DNA of 64,000 nt from Kribbella jejuensis (GCF_006715085.1 NZ_VFMM01000001.1:434001-498000); one strand, 5' to 3'; positions 1-9,698 are shown, counted from the stretch's first letter. The notes: generated by a model from the letters alone, not told the origin. Made by a program: numbers and translations.

Positions 1-1099
1 CCGGTTGCCACCACGTGGATCGATCCGGCAAGGTCCGATCGAAGTCGATGGTCGGCAGCACGGCGCTGTCTGCCTGCTCGGCGATCACGTCGCAGATCCG
101 TGCGGCGATCCCGGCGTCGAACGGCGGGTCGAGCCGGGCCGGCGGCAACTGTGGGATCTCGACCCGGTCGTTGACGATGGCAACCGGATTGAGCAGCTCC
201 AGCAACTGTTTCGAATCGACGTCGAGCTCGGCCGCGGCGGACGCGTCGTAGTGCACGAGGAAACAGATGCCGCGCTTGCCCGCGGTCGCGGCGAGCCGGA
301 GCAGATCCCGCTGCGCGAGCGTGTCGATGCCGAAGGGATAGTCGAACAGGATGACGACCCGATAAGGATCGGTGACCTGGCCGGTCTCCTTCAACAGGTC
401 CTCGAACCGCTCGTGCCCGAGCTGCGCCTGCCGGCTGGCCCGCAACGACGACACGTCGACCAGACCGGACAGCACCGTGTGCAACTGCTCCGCGGTGTGT
501 GTTGCCCTAGGCACCAATTGCGGGTACTTCGTGGTCAGGTGACCGAGGAGCCCCATCATCCCGGTGAGCTTGGGATCGAACGCGTCGATGCGCAGCCGGA
601 ACGGTTCGGCGGCCGCGACCAGCCGAAGTGCGATGCTCTGCAGCAGCCGGCGGGCAGACTCGTTGCGGTCGGCGGTCACCTTCCACCCGTTCGTCCGCAG
701 CAGTGGCGCGACCACCGGCGTACCGGTCTCGAGTTCGCCGACGCGGACGTACGACGGGACGCCGGCACCGACGAGTTGACGCGAACGCCAGCGCGCGTCG
801 TTCGGCGGTACGGCGGCCAGCCCGGGCGCGAGGCGATCCGCCAGCAAGCGTGCCTTCGGCTCGGCCTCCGACAATGCCTCGGCGGTCTTCGCGTCGACGA
901 GTGACCTCGACTCACGCCGTGCCGCGGCCGTCTGCTCCTGCAGCTGACGATGCAGCTTCACGGCGCGCTGGTGTTCGCCGTACGTGAGCCGCCGCGCGTT
1001 GTCGAGCAGCTGCCCCAGCGCGTGCTGCAACCCCCGGATCCGCGCTTCCAGGACCTCCGGTGCGGCCGGATCCCCGTCAGGCTTCTCCGTCACGAGCAT
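1..1099 (-). CDS. FtsK/SpoIIIE-like ATPase, N-terminal part (runs off window)
   Basis: The minus-strand frame is open from an ATG at 1099, preceded by a GGAAGGA ribosome site, to the window edge, giving 366 codons without a stop. The first 90 residues look like a charged coiled coil (motif RLTYGEHQRAVKLHRQLQEQ). Next comes the region that in actinobacterial FtsK/SpoIIIE-type proteins lies just before the P-loop: LAPGLAAVPP, then VRVGELETGTPVVAPLL, LLQSIALRLV, a DPKLTG loop and PYRVVILFDYPFGID. The Walker motifs would lie outside the window, so ATPase activity is inferred from layout only. It follows the glyoxalase gene on the same strand after about 100 bases. It could be a non-FtsK relative; family confidence is moderate. 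Confidence 0.6.
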   Translation of the reverse strand, partial: MLVTEKPDGDPAAPEVLEARIRGLQHALGQLLDNARRLTYGEHQRAVKLHRQLQEQTAAARRESRSLVDAKTAEALSEAEPKARLLADRLAPGLAAVPPNDARWRSRQLVGAGVPSYVRVGELETGTPVVAPLLRTNGWKVTADRNESARRLLQSIALRLVAAAEPFRLRIDAFDPKLTGMMGLLGHLTTKYPQLVPRATHTAEQLHTVLSGLVDVSSLRASRQAQLGHERFEDLLKETGQVTDPYRVVILFDYPFGIDTLAQRDLLRLAATAGKRGICFLVHYDASAAAELDVDSKQLLELLNPVAIVNDRVEIPQLPPARLDPPFDAGIAARICDVIAEQADSAVLPTIDFDRTLPDRSTWWQP

Positions 1100-1196
1100 C
1101 GTCCTTCCACCCTTGCCCCGCGACCACCTTTGCCTGGGGTAATCGTGTCACACCAGTAGCCCCAGTGGTCACTCCAGGTATCAGTCGTCTCATCTG

Positions 1197-1592
1197 TCAA
1201 CCAGGCGCGACGATCTCCACCTCGTAGCCGTCCTCGTTGTGCAGGAAGGCGGCGTAATGCTGCGGGCCGCCGGCGTACGGATGGCGGTCGGCGAACATCA
1301 GCGTCCAGCCGTGCGCGACCGCCTCCGCGACGATCCCGTCGACCTCGGCACGACTGGCCGCGTTCAGCGCCAGGTGGTTCATCCCCGGCCGCATCCGGTC
1401 GTGCTCGGCCGCGGACATCGCCGGGCTCTGCTCGACCACGACGTAGCTCCCGTCGGGCGCGGTCCAGGTCATCCCGCCCGGCCAGCCGTCACCGTCCTTC
1501 CAGCCCAGCCGGTTGAGTACCCAGCCCCAACTCGCAGCTGCCCGGGACAGGTCCGGGACCCAGATCTCGACGTGATGCACCGCAGCGGTCAT
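1197..1592 (-). CDS. VOC (glyoxalase/bleomycin resistance) family protein
   Basis: A 131-residue single-module vicinal-oxygen-chelate protein. The opening HHVEIWVPDL, the central MNHLALNA with its metal-type histidine, and the closing EDGYEVEIVAP match the paired beta-alpha-beta-beta-beta modules of this superfamily. Substrate cannot be told from sequence; members act on methylglyoxal, catechols or antibiotics, or only bind. I place the start at the ATG at 1592 because a GATAAT hexamer ends six bases upstream (1599-1604), the layout of a leaderless transcript. An in-frame ATG at 1616 and GTG at 1640 are possible but have poor ribosome sites. It is divergent from the AddB-like gene. Confidence 0.8.
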   Translation of the reverse strand: MTAAVHHVEIWVPDLSRAAASWGWVLNRLGWKDGDGWPGGMTWTAPDGSYVVVEQSPAMSAAEHDRMRPGMNHLALNAASRAEVDGIVAEAVAHGWTLMFADRHPYAGGPQHYAAFLHNEDGYEVEIVAPG

Positions 1593-1738
1593 CGGAGCAT
1601 TATCGGTGCCCGTCATTTCTCCAGTGTGCGAGGCCACCACCGGACCTGCAGAAAACGTGGCGTTTCGCGGCCCTTCGACTTTCTGTCCGTGGCAGGGTCT
1701 ACCGTCTGCGATGACAGTTGAACGACAGGAGTTTCCTG

Positions 1739-4700
1739 ATGAGCAGCACGCGGATCGAGAGCACGGCGTACGGCGCCGCGGCTCTGGAGCGCCTGCAGGC
1801 CGTGGTCGCAGGACTGAAAGCCGACGATCCGATGACCCCTGTCACGCTGCTGCTGCCGAACAACCTGTCCGGCGTGATCGCCCGCCGCCAGCTCGCCCAG
1901 ACCTCGATCGGTGGTCTGTATCTCGCGACCCTGGAGCGGCTCGCCGAGCAGATCGCCGCCGGCCTGCTGTCGCCGCGCCGGCCCGCGACCCGTCCGATCG
2001 TCGCCGCGACCTGGCGTACGGCGCTCGCGAAGGCGCCGGGGATCTTCGCGGAAGTAGCAGAGCATCCGTCGACCATCCAAGCGCTTGCCTCAGCCCACAA
2101 CGAGCTCCGCGACCTCAGCGAACCTGCGCTGGACAAGGTCGCCGCAGCATCCGCGCTCGGTCCCGACCTGATCCGGCTGCACCGCCACGTGACGGCCGAG
2201 CTGGCCGCCGACTGGTACGACGCAACCGACCTGCTGCGCGCCGCCGCGGCCGCCGTCACGGCTGACACGGTCCGCGAACTCGGCGCTCTGGTGCTGTATC
2301 TCCCGCAGGAGCTGACGCAGTCCGAGGCCGCCTTCGTGGCCGCGCTGGGCGACGCCGCCGCGGACCTCACCGTCATCGTCGGCCTGACCGACGTCCGCCG
2401 GGCCGATCGCGCGGTCCGGCGTTCGCTCGAGCGGATCGGTATCGACCTGCCGACGTCGATCTCGAAGAACTACCCGGTCGCGACCGAGATCCTGAACGCG
2501 TCCGACGCCGACGACGAGGTGCGCTGCGTGGTCCGCGACGTGGTCGCCGCGCTGGAGCACACCCCCGCGCATCGGATCGCGGTGCTGTACGCAGCCGCCT
2601 CGCCGTATGCGCGTCTCCTGCACGAGCATCTGTCCGCCGCGCGGATCGAGGTCAACGGTCCCGGGACGCGGCCGGTGCACGAGCGGGCAATCGCGCGGAC
2701 GCTTCTCGAAGTGCTGGCGCTGGTCGACCATGACCTGCCGCGGGCGGACGTGTTCCGCGCGCTCGCGAACGCGCCGACGCGGGACTTCGCCGGCGACCGC
2801 ATTCCGGTACCGCAGTGGGAGCGGATGTCGCGCGCGGCCGGTGTGGTGCGAGGCGACGACTGGGACACCCGGCTGAAGCGATACGCGGAGTCCGAACGGC
2901 GGACCGCCGATCAGGAGGAAGCGGCTGAGGATCCACGGCCCGCAGCCGTCCGGCGCGCGCAGTACAACGCCTCAAAAGCTGAGCGGCTGCACGCTTTCGC
3001 CTCCACGCTGCGCCGTCGGCTGAACGAGCTTGCGGAGCTGGAGACCTGGACCTCGTTGTCCGAGGGCGTGCTGCGCCTGTTCCACGATCTGCTCGGGGAC
3101 TATTCGTCGTTGCCCATCGAGGAGCAGTACGCCGCGGCCGCGGTCGAGGGGTCGTTGAAGGGCCTGTCGACGCTCGACGAGCTCGGCACGCCGGCCAGTC
3201 TCGCCGTACTGCGTGACGTCCTCGACCTCGAGTTGCAGCAGTCGCTGCCGCGCGTCGGCTCTTTCGGCACGGGTGTTCTGGTGGCGCCGTTGTCCGCGAG
3301 CATCGGGTTGTCGGCCGACCTCGTGTACGTCGTCGGTCTGTCCGAGGACCTGTATCCGGGACGGGTGCACGAGGACGCGCTGCTCCCCCATCGCGTGCGC
3401 GAGGCGGCGGCGCCGGAGCTCGCGTCGTTCCGGGATCGGCTGGACGAGAAGCAACGGCATCTGCTGGTCGCGTTCTCAGCCGGCGCGCGAGTGGTGGCGT
3501 CGTTCCCGCGCGGCGATCTGCGGAGGTCGTCGCGGCGCTTGCCCACGCGGTGGCTGCTCGGTTCGCTGCGCGAGCTGACCGGTGACCACGGGCTGCCCGC
3601 GACCCAGTGGGACCGGTACGGCGAGGTCTTGCGGACCTCGGCGTCGTACGCCGGTTCGTTGACAACGGCAACGATGCCGGCGACCGAGCAGGAGTGGCAG
3701 ACGCGGGCGGCCGCGGCACGGTTGTGGGTCCACGACGGCGTTCTGGTGCGGGCTCGGGAGTTGTTGCGCGGGCGGGCGTCGATGGCGTTCACACGGTTCG
3801 ACGGGGACCTGTCGGGGGTGTCCGGACTGCCCGAGTTCGCGGTAGAGGACCGGATCGCGTCGCCGACGTCGCTGGAGTCGTACGCGACCTGTCCGCACGC
3901 GTACTTCGTCGAGCGGCTGCTTCAGGTGGAGCCGCTCGAGGCGCCGGAGGATCTGCTGGTGATCTCGCCGGTGCAGATCGGGAACCTGATCCACGACAGT
4001 CTGGATGCGTTCGTGTCGCGGCTGGGGCTGGCGGGTTCGCTGCCTGGGTACGGTGAGCCCTGGACGGATGAGCAACGGTCGTTGTTGCTCGCGATCGGGG
4101 CGGATTTCGCGGATCAGTTCGAGGCCGAAGGGCTGACCGGGCATCCACGGTTGTGGCAGCGCGAGCGGTTGCGGATCCTCGGCGACCTGATGGTGCTGCT
4201 CACCGACGACGATCGGTGGCGTTCGGAGCGATCCGCGTCGGTGGTCGCGAGCGAGCTGCGGTTCGGGCTCGACGGCGAGCCGCCGGTGGAGATCCCGGTG
4301 CCGTCCGGGCGGGTGCTGCTCCGCGGTTCGGCGGACAAGGTCGACCTCGGCGCGGACGGCACGATCTACGTGACCGACGTGAAGACGGGCGGCTTCTCGC
4401 GGTACGAAGGCATCGAGACCGATCCGGTCGCGGGCGGGACCAAGCTGCAGTTGCCGGTGTACGCATACGCCGCCCGCGCGCGCTTGGGCGAGCCGTCCAC
4501 GCCGGTCGAGGCGTCGTACTGGTTCGTCCGCCGGGGCGGCAAACGGATCCCGGTCCCGCTGATACCGGAGGTCGAGGCCCGGTACGTCGAAACGCTTGAT
4601 GTGATCGTCTCCTCGATGGCTGCGGGCCTCTTCCCGCCGAAGGCCCCCGAAGTACCGGACTTCCTGTGGGTCCAATGCCCGTACTGCAATCCCGACGGCC

Positions 4701-4819
4701 TTGGCCACAGTGAGGTCCGCGCGAGGTGGGACCGCAAACGCCACGACCCGACCCTCGAGCGGCTGGTCCGCCTGATCGACCCGGCCGCGCTCACGACGGA
4801 GGAGGCATCAGATGACTAG
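1739..4819 (+). CDS. AddB-like PD-(D/E)XK nuclease subunit of a helicase-nuclease
   Basis: A 1026-residue protein with the layout of the AddB/RexB subunit of the double-strand-break repair helicase-nuclease. The N-terminal half is helicase-like but I see no Walker A loop, so it is probably a structural, inactivated helicase. The C-terminal nuclease has a cysteine in YATCPHAYF (about residue 715), GNLIHDSLD (about 748), SADKVD (about 864), the catalytic DVKTG (about 880) and QLPVYAYAAR. A CPYC pair follows near 980. AddB normally ligates an Fe-S cluster with four cysteines; only three are visible at the expected places. Start: AGGAG at 1727-1731 selects the ATG at 1739. The helicase partner follows after 36 bases. 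Confidence 0.85.
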   Translation: MSSTRIESTAYGAAALERLQAVVAGLKADDPMTPVTLLLPNNLSGVIARRQLAQTSIGGLYLATLERLAEQIAAGLLSPRRPATRPIVAATWRTALAKAPGIFAEVAEHPSTIQALASAHNELRDLSEPALDKVAAASALGPDLIRLHRHVTAELAADWYDATDLLRAAAAAVTADTVRELGALVLYLPQELTQSEAAFVAALGDAAADLTVIVGLTDVRRADRAVRRSLERIGIDLPTSISKNYPVATEILNASDADDEVRCVVRDVVAALEHTPAHRIAVLYAAASPYARLLHEHLSAARIEVNGPGTRPVHERAIARTLLEVLALVDHDLPRADVFRALANAPTRDFAGDRIPVPQWERMSRAAGVVRGDDWDTRLKRYAESERRTADQEEAAEDPRPAAVRRAQYNASKAERLHAFASTLRRRLNELAELETWTSLSEGVLRLFHDLLGDYSSLPIEEQYAAAAVEGSLKGLSTLDELGTPASLAVLRDVLDLELQQSLPRVGSFGTGVLVAPLSASIGLSADLVYVVGLSEDLYPGRVHEDALLPHRVREAAAPELASFRDRLDEKQRHLLVAFSAGARVVASFPRGDLRRSSRRLPTRWLLGSLRELTGDHGLPATQWDRYGEVLRTSASYAGSLTTATMPATEQEWQTRAAAARLWVHDGVLVRARELLRGRASMAFTRFDGDLSGVSGLPEFAVEDRIASPTSLESYATCPHAYFVERLLQVEPLEAPEDLLVISPVQIGNLIHDSLDAFVSRLGLAGSLPGYGEPWTDEQRSLLLAIGADFADQFEAEGLTGHPRLWQRERLRILGDLMVLLTDDDRWRSERSASVVASELRFGLDGEPPVEIPVPSGRVLLRGSADKVDLGADGTIYVTDVKTGGFSRYEGIETDPVAGGTKLQLPVYAYAARARLGEPSTPVEASYWFVRRGGKRIPVPLIPEVEARYVETLDVIVSSMAAGLFPPKAPEVPDFLWVQCPYCNPDGLGHSEVRARWDRKRHDPTLERLVRLIDPAALTTEEASDD

Positions 4820-4855
4820 CCTCCCGCCGTACGCTGCCGACCAAGGGAGCTGTGG

Positions 4856-7800
4856 ATGACTGAGCAGCTTCTTGATGGACCGGCCCGGGAGCGGATCCGG
4901 ACCGACACCGATACCACGCTGTTCGTCGAGGCGGGTGCGGGTTCGGGGAAGACTCATGCGCTCGTCGACCGGGTCACGACGCTGGTTCTGCGGGACGGTG
5001 TCCCGTTGCGGACGATCGCCGCCGTGACCTTCACCGAGAAGGCCGGTGCCGAACTGCGCGACCGGCTCCGGGTCGAGTTCGAGAAGGCCCGCAAGGGTGC
5101 CAACCGCGACCTCGCCGACGCGGCGCTGGACGATCTGGACTCCGCGTCGATCGGCACGCTGCACTCGTTCGCGCAGCAGATCCTGCTCGCGCACCCGATC
5201 GAAGCCGGTCTGCCGCCGCTGATCGACGTACTCGACGAGGTGGGTTCGTCGGTCGCCTTCGAGGAACGCTGGGCCGAGCTGCAGCAGCAACTCCTGGACG
5301 ACGACTCGATCGCCGAACCGTTGCTGCTGGCAATGGCCGTCGGCGTCGAGCTCAAGCATCTGCGCTCGCTCGCCCGGTTGTTCGGCAACGATTGGGACCT
5401 GATCGCCGAGCGGGTTCTCGTCGATCCGCCGGAGCTCGTCGCGATGCCCGATCTGACCGGCCTGATCGCCGCGGCCGCCCAGATCGGCGCGGCCGCCGAG
5501 TCCTGCCTCGACCCCGAGGACCGCCTGCTGCCGAAGCTCGTGCAGATCCGCGAACTCGGTCTGATGCTGGACTCCGCGTCGGACCAGGAAACCCAGCTCT
5601 CGTTCCTGCAAACGCTGCGTGGCCTGAAGATCGGACGCATCGGCCGCAAGGAGAACTGGCCCGACATCGCCAAGGTCCGTTCCGACTGCAGCGAGGTCGT
5701 CGACGTCGCCGGTTCCCTCGTCGAGCTGCTCCTCGACGCTTGCCTCCGGCATCTTTCGCATTGGATCGCCGAGCGGGTGCTGGAATCGGCCGAGCTGCGA
5801 CGCGCGGACGGACGACTCGAGTTCCACGATCTGCTCGTCCTCGCCCGCGATCTGCTCCGCCGCGATGCGGAGGTGCGAGCCGACCTGCAGGAGCGGTACG
5901 AGCGGCTGCTGCTCGACGAGTTCCAGGACACCGACCCGATCCAGATCGAGCTCGCGGTGCGGATCGCCGGCGGCGCCGAGGCCGACGCGGCCGACTGGCA
6001 GGACATCGAGGTCCCGGAGGGGCGGCTGTTCGTCGTCGGCGACCCGAAGCAGTCGATCTACCGGTTCCGCCGCGCCAACATCGCGACGTACCTGACCGCC
6101 CAGGACCTGCTCGGCGAAACGGTCGCGCTGACCACGAACTTCCGCACCGTGCCTCCCGTCCTGGACTGGATCAACACGGTCTTCGGCACCCTGATCCAGC
6201 CCCAGGAAGCCGCCCAGCCGTCGTACCAGTCCCTCGCCCCGCACCGCACCAACCCGCCCCACGCCGCCGCGCGGGCCTCAGATGCCGCAACCTCCGCGCT
6301 GGCGCGGCCCAGCCAGTCCGGTCCCCCCGTCTCGCCCCGTGCCCTAGGCCCCGCGGATGACACCAGCCCCGGCGGCGACACCAGCCCGGCGCGTAACACC
6401 GGCCTCGGCCGTGACAACCGTCCCGGCGGAGACACCGGCTCCGGCGGTGACATCAGCCCGGCACGTGACATCGGTCCCGGCGGTGACACCAGACCGGCGC
6501 CTGGCACCGGCCCCGGCCGTGACACCAGCCCTTCACGTGACACCAGCCCGGCACGTGACACCAGCCCGGGGCGTGGCACCGGTCCTGCCCGTGGTCTCGG
6601 GCCGGTCGAGGGCGACCAGCTCTCGATCTTCGACGAGCCCACGCTCTTCGACTCCGACGACGAGCCCGAGGTCCACGATCCGGCCGAGGTCCACGGGCTG
6701 ACCGAGGTCCACGGGCTGACCGAGGTGCACGGGCTGGCTGAGGTCCGCGATCTGGCCGCAGTCCTTCCGTTCCGCCGGCGCGACGACGTACCGCTCGAAC
6801 CACCGCCCGACCAACCCGAAGACCCCTCCGCCGGTCCAGCCGTCACCATCCTCGGCGCCGTACCGCACGACGACCTCCCCCGCGCCCAGGCGTCCGTCCT
6901 CCGCGAACGCGAAGCGACCGATGTCGCGGCCGTCATCGAGGAGGCACTCCGCGACGGCTGGCTCGTGTACGACGACCGCGCCGAAACCTGGCGCCCCGCC
7001 GAAGCCGGCGACATCGCGGTCCTCGTCCCGGCCCGTACGTCACTCCCGTTCCTCGAGGACGCCCTCGACCGCGCCGACATCCCGTACCGCGCCGAGGCCA
7101 GCTCGCTCGTGTACCAAACCGCCGAGGTCCGCGACCTGCTCGCCTGCGCCCGCGCGCTCGGCGACCCGAGCGACCAACTCGCGCTCGTCACCACGCTCCG
7201 CTCACCGCTGTTCGGCTGCGGCGACGACGACCTCTACACCTGGAAACGCGATGGCGGGACGTTCACGCTGACCGCCCCGGTCCCCGACCAGCTCCTCGCC
7301 CACCCGGTCGGCGAAGCGATGGAGTGGCTCCGCCGCACGTACTACGCCGCCCGCTGGCTGACACCCAGCGAAGTACTCGCGAAGATCGTCGCGGACCGCC
7401 GGATGCTTGAGGTCGCCGCGATCGGCCCGCGCGCCCGGGACGCCTGGCGCCGGATCCGGTTCGTCGTCGACCAGGCGCGGGCGTGGTCCGAGGTCGAGCA
7501 CGGCGGACTCCGTTCGTACCTCGCCTGGGCCGCCCACCAGGGCGAGGAAACGTCCCGCGTCGCCGAGGCCGTGCTGCCCGAGACCGACGCCGACGCGGTC
7601 CGGGTGATGACGATCCATGCCGCGAAGGGCCTCGAGTTCCCGATCGTGATTCTGTCCGGCATGACCGCGTCGCCGAACCGGCAGCGCGGTGTCCAGGTCC
7701 TCTGGCCGCCGTCCGGTGGGTATGCGGTGAAGCTCAAGTCGTCCGTCCAGACCGAGGACTTCGACCTGGTACAGCCCGTCGACGAGCAGATGGACGACTA

Positions 7801-8641
7801 CGAACGCCGCCGCCTGCTGTACGTCGCCGCGACCCGCGCCCGCGACCACCTCGTCGTCTCGCTGCATCGCTCCGGCAACCGGCGGCACACGAGCAACGCC
7901 GAGCTCCTCGCGACGGCCGGGGGCGTCGAAGCACCACACGCGACTCTTTTCACCGGTCGACCCGTCCCCGACCGCGAGCCGACCGCCGACCCGGACATTG
8001 CTCCACCGATCTCCCGCACGGAATGGGAGGCACGCGCCTCGGTGGCCCAGGCGGCAAGCCGGCGCCGCTCCGCGCAAAGCGCCTCCGGCCTCGAAGGCAC
8101 CGGCCCCGATGTTGTGCTTGCCGACGTCGACCCCGGCACGGCGAAGGGCGCCCGCGACCTCGAGCTGCCGCCGTGGTCGAAGGGCCGTTACGGCACCGCG
8201 ATCGGCCGTGCCGTCCACGCCGTACTCCAAGTCGTCGACCTTGGCACCGGCGCCGGCCTCGAAGCGGCGGTCGCGACCCAGTGCCTCGCCGAGGGCGTCC
8301 TGGAGTACACCGACGTGGTCACGGCGCTCGTCCGGTCGGCGCTGGCCTCGGACGTCGTCCAGCGAGCCGCCGTCCGCGAACACTGGCGAGAGTCGTACGT
8401 CGGCGCGGTCCAGCCCGACGGCACCGTGCTCGAAGGTTTCGTCGACCTGATCTACCGCGAGGACGACGGCCGGCTGACGATCGTCGACTACAAGACCGAC
8501 GCGGTCCCCACCGCCGCGCTGGACAGTCGCGTCGCGTACTACGCTCCTCAGCTCCAGGCGTACGCGCAGATCCTGCCGAACACCGGTCCGCCGGTGCTGC
8601 TCTTCCTCAACCCAGGGGCTGCCGTCGAACGCCGCCTCTAG
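4856..8641 (+). CDS. AddA-like UvrD-family helicase-nuclease with hexapeptide repeat insert
   Basis: A 1261-residue superfamily 1 helicase with a C-terminal nuclease, partner of the preceding AddB-like protein in recombinational repair and in degrading linear DNA. Visible motifs are Walker A EAGAGSGKT (about residue 25), Walker B LLLDEFQDTDP (about 350), VGDPKQSIYRFR (about 395), motif IV NFRTVPPVLDW, motif V TIHAAKGLEFP (about 917) and motif VI LLYVAATRARDH. The nuclease signature is GFVDLIYR followed by VDYKTD near 1211. Residues about 440-660 form a long low-complexity insert holding two hexapeptide arrays. Start ATG has AGGGAG upstream. Its TAG overlaps the stop of the convergent hydrolase remnant by three bases. 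Confidence 0.9.
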   Translation: MTEQLLDGPARERIRTDTDTTLFVEAGAGSGKTHALVDRVTTLVLRDGVPLRTIAAVTFTEKAGAELRDRLRVEFEKARKGANRDLADAALDDLDSASIGTLHSFAQQILLAHPIEAGLPPLIDVLDEVGSSVAFEERWAELQQQLLDDDSIAEPLLLAMAVGVELKHLRSLARLFGNDWDLIAERVLVDPPELVAMPDLTGLIAAAAQIGAAAESCLDPEDRLLPKLVQIRELGLMLDSASDQETQLSFLQTLRGLKIGRIGRKENWPDIAKVRSDCSEVVDVAGSLVELLLDACLRHLSHWIAERVLESAELRRADGRLEFHDLLVLARDLLRRDAEVRADLQERYERLLLDEFQDTDPIQIELAVRIAGGAEADAADWQDIEVPEGRLFVVGDPKQSIYRFRRANIATYLTAQDLLGETVALTTNFRTVPPVLDWINTVFGTLIQPQEAAQPSYQSLAPHRTNPPHAAARASDAATSALARPSQSGPPVSPRALGPADDTSPGGDTSPARNTGLGRDNRPGGDTGSGGDISPARDIGPGGDTRPAPGTGPGRDTSPSRDTSPARDTSPGRGTGPARGLGPVEGDQLSIFDEPTLFDSDDEPEVHDPAEVHGLTEVHGLTEVHGLAEVRDLAAVLPFRRRDDVPLEPPPDQPEDPSAGPAVTILGAVPHDDLPRAQASVLREREATDVAAVIEEALRDGWLVYDDRAETWRPAEAGDIAVLVPARTSLPFLEDALDRADIPYRAEASSLVYQTAEVRDLLACARALGDPSDQLALVTTLRSPLFGCGDDDLYTWKRDGGTFTLTAPVPDQLLAHPVGEAMEWLRRTYYAARWLTPSEVLAKIVADRRMLEVAAIGPRARDAWRRIRFVVDQARAWSEVEHGGLRSYLAWAAHQGEETSRVAEAVLPETDADAVRVMTIHAAKGLEFPIVILSGMTASPNRQRGVQVLWPPSGGYAVKLKSSVQTEDFDLVQPVDEQMDDYERRRLLYVAATRARDHLVVSLHRSGNRRHTSNAELLATAGGVEAPHATLFTGRPVPDREPTADPDIAPPISRTEWEARASVAQAASRRRSAQSASGLEGTGPDVVLADVDPGTAKGARDLELPPWSKGRYGTAIGRAVHAVLQVVDLGTGAGLEAAVATQCLAEGVLEYTDVVTALVRSALASDVVQRAAVREHWRESYVGAVQPDGTVLEGFVDLIYREDDGRLTIVDYKTDAVPTAALDSRVAYYAPQLQAYAQILPNTGPPVLLFLNPGAAVERRL
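6356..6607 (+). repeat. 18-bp tandem array 1 inside the AddA-like gene
   Basis: Fourteen degenerate units of exactly 18 bases, each coding a hexapeptide close to R/G-D-T-S/G-P-A/G. The period keeps the reading frame. The array lies in the linker after helicase motif IV, where family members usually have no such sequence. Confidence 0.85.
6668..6757 (+). repeat. 18-bp tandem array 2 inside the AddA-like gene
   Basis: Five units of 18 bases starting at 6668, 6686, 6704, 6722 and 6740, coding E-V-H-G/D-L/P-T/A repeats. The second and third units are identical. It sits about 60 bases after array 1 and has the same period but a different sequence. Confidence 0.9.
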
Positions 8642-9414
8642 AGGTACTCGCGGAGCACGCAGATCCACTGGTCGAACGCGTCCAGGTGGGCGTCATGACT
8701 CGCGCCGGCCAGGTCCACGCGTCGCGTCGCCGGCCGGCGCCGGATCAGCTCGTCCTTCTGCGCCGCGGTGAACATGCCGTCGTCGGCAAACACCGCCAAC
8801 GTCGGGGTGCTGAGATTCTCCTACTCGGTCCAGCGCTCCTCCTGCACCGCGGCGATCGTGGCCTCCATGACATCGGCGTCGAACCGCGGCCGTAACCCGT
8901 CGGCGGTCCGTTCCAGATCGTTGCGCCAGGCAACTGCCAACGGACCGTCACCCAGGAACGCCTGCGCGGCGTCCTCGTCCGCGAACGGTACGGGCCAGGA
9001 CGCGAAGTACTCCCCGATCTTCCGCGCTTCCTCGGGACGGTTGTCCCCGGCCGCGTTACCTTCGAGCATCACCAACCGGTCGACCAGATCGGGCCGCGCA
9101 GCCGCAGTAAGCATCGCGGTGTGTGCTCCCATCGACTGACCGACCAGCCTGACCCGTTGCGAGGGCAGCAGCTCTTCGATGACAGCGACCACGTCGCCGA
9201 CGTACGCCTGACGAGAGACATCCGCGGGCCGGCGGGTACTGCCGCCGTGTCCGCGCTGATCGATCAGCAGCACCCGGAAGCGGTCGATCAGCGCATCCGC
9301 GGTCGGCAGCAACTCCCGCGAACTACCGGCCAACCCGTGCAACAGCACCACGGCCGGGCCGTCACCACCGCGCTCCGTGACCGCGATCCGCACGTCCCCG
9401 CGCCGAATGATCAC
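8638..9414 (-). pseudogene. alpha/beta hydrolase interrupted by an in-frame TAG
   Basis: The reading frame encodes a typical alpha/beta hydrolase: VVLLHGLAGS oxyanion region, LLIDQRGHGGS, and nucleophile elbow GQSMGAH. At 8821-8823 the frame meets TAG right after residues W-T-E. The same frame then continues without shift for 60 codons, giving LSTPTLAVFADDG (expected acid residue) and GASHDAHLDAF (expected catalytic histidine), ending at TAG 8638-8640. A natural stop would therefore remove two of three catalytic residues, so I call it a nonsense-mutated gene; a base-call error is the alternative. The GTG start at 9414 follows CAGAAT by six bases (leaderless pattern). It converges on the AddA-like gene. 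Confidence 0.75.
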
Positions 9415-9585
9415 CGCGTCATTCTGGGCCAACCCGGGGGGCGGGTGCGGTGGCGGCAAAGGTCACGGTATTGTCACGGCCGGCAGGGATCGGTGAACTG
9501 TCGTGGCAGCTCACCGACATCTTGCCGCCATTCGGCTGCCGCCGCCCCGGCTGCAGCCCGAATGCTGGGGGCGGTGACCTGCCGC

Positions 9586-9609
9586 CCGGACGGTACCCCT
9601 GCCGTCCGG
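9586..9609. promoter_or_regulatory. Hairpin upstream of secreted-protein gene
   Basis: Perfect 8-bp inverted repeat (CCGGACGG / CCGTCCGG, 8-base loop) about 90 bases before the GTG at 9699, in a 284-base non-coding stretch. It is not followed by a T run, so it is more likely a leader-RNA structure than a terminator. I could not match the leader to a known riboswitch by eye. Confidence 0.4.
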
Positions 9610-9698
9610 CTGCCCCCGAGAGGTTTGACGATGTCCCCCACCACCCCGCACCCGTCCCGCTGCGTCCTTGTCGCGTCCCGCGACGAGAGGGGCCGCTC

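Noticed and set aside
4808..6262. Long minus-strand frame opposite the AddA-like gene
   Set aside because: The plus strand holds all helicase motifs; the opposite frame is a compositional shadow.
9586..9609. Possible c-di-AMP or other riboswitch before the secreted-protein gene
   Set aside because: I could not align the leader to any riboswitch consensus by eye; only a simple hairpin is supported.
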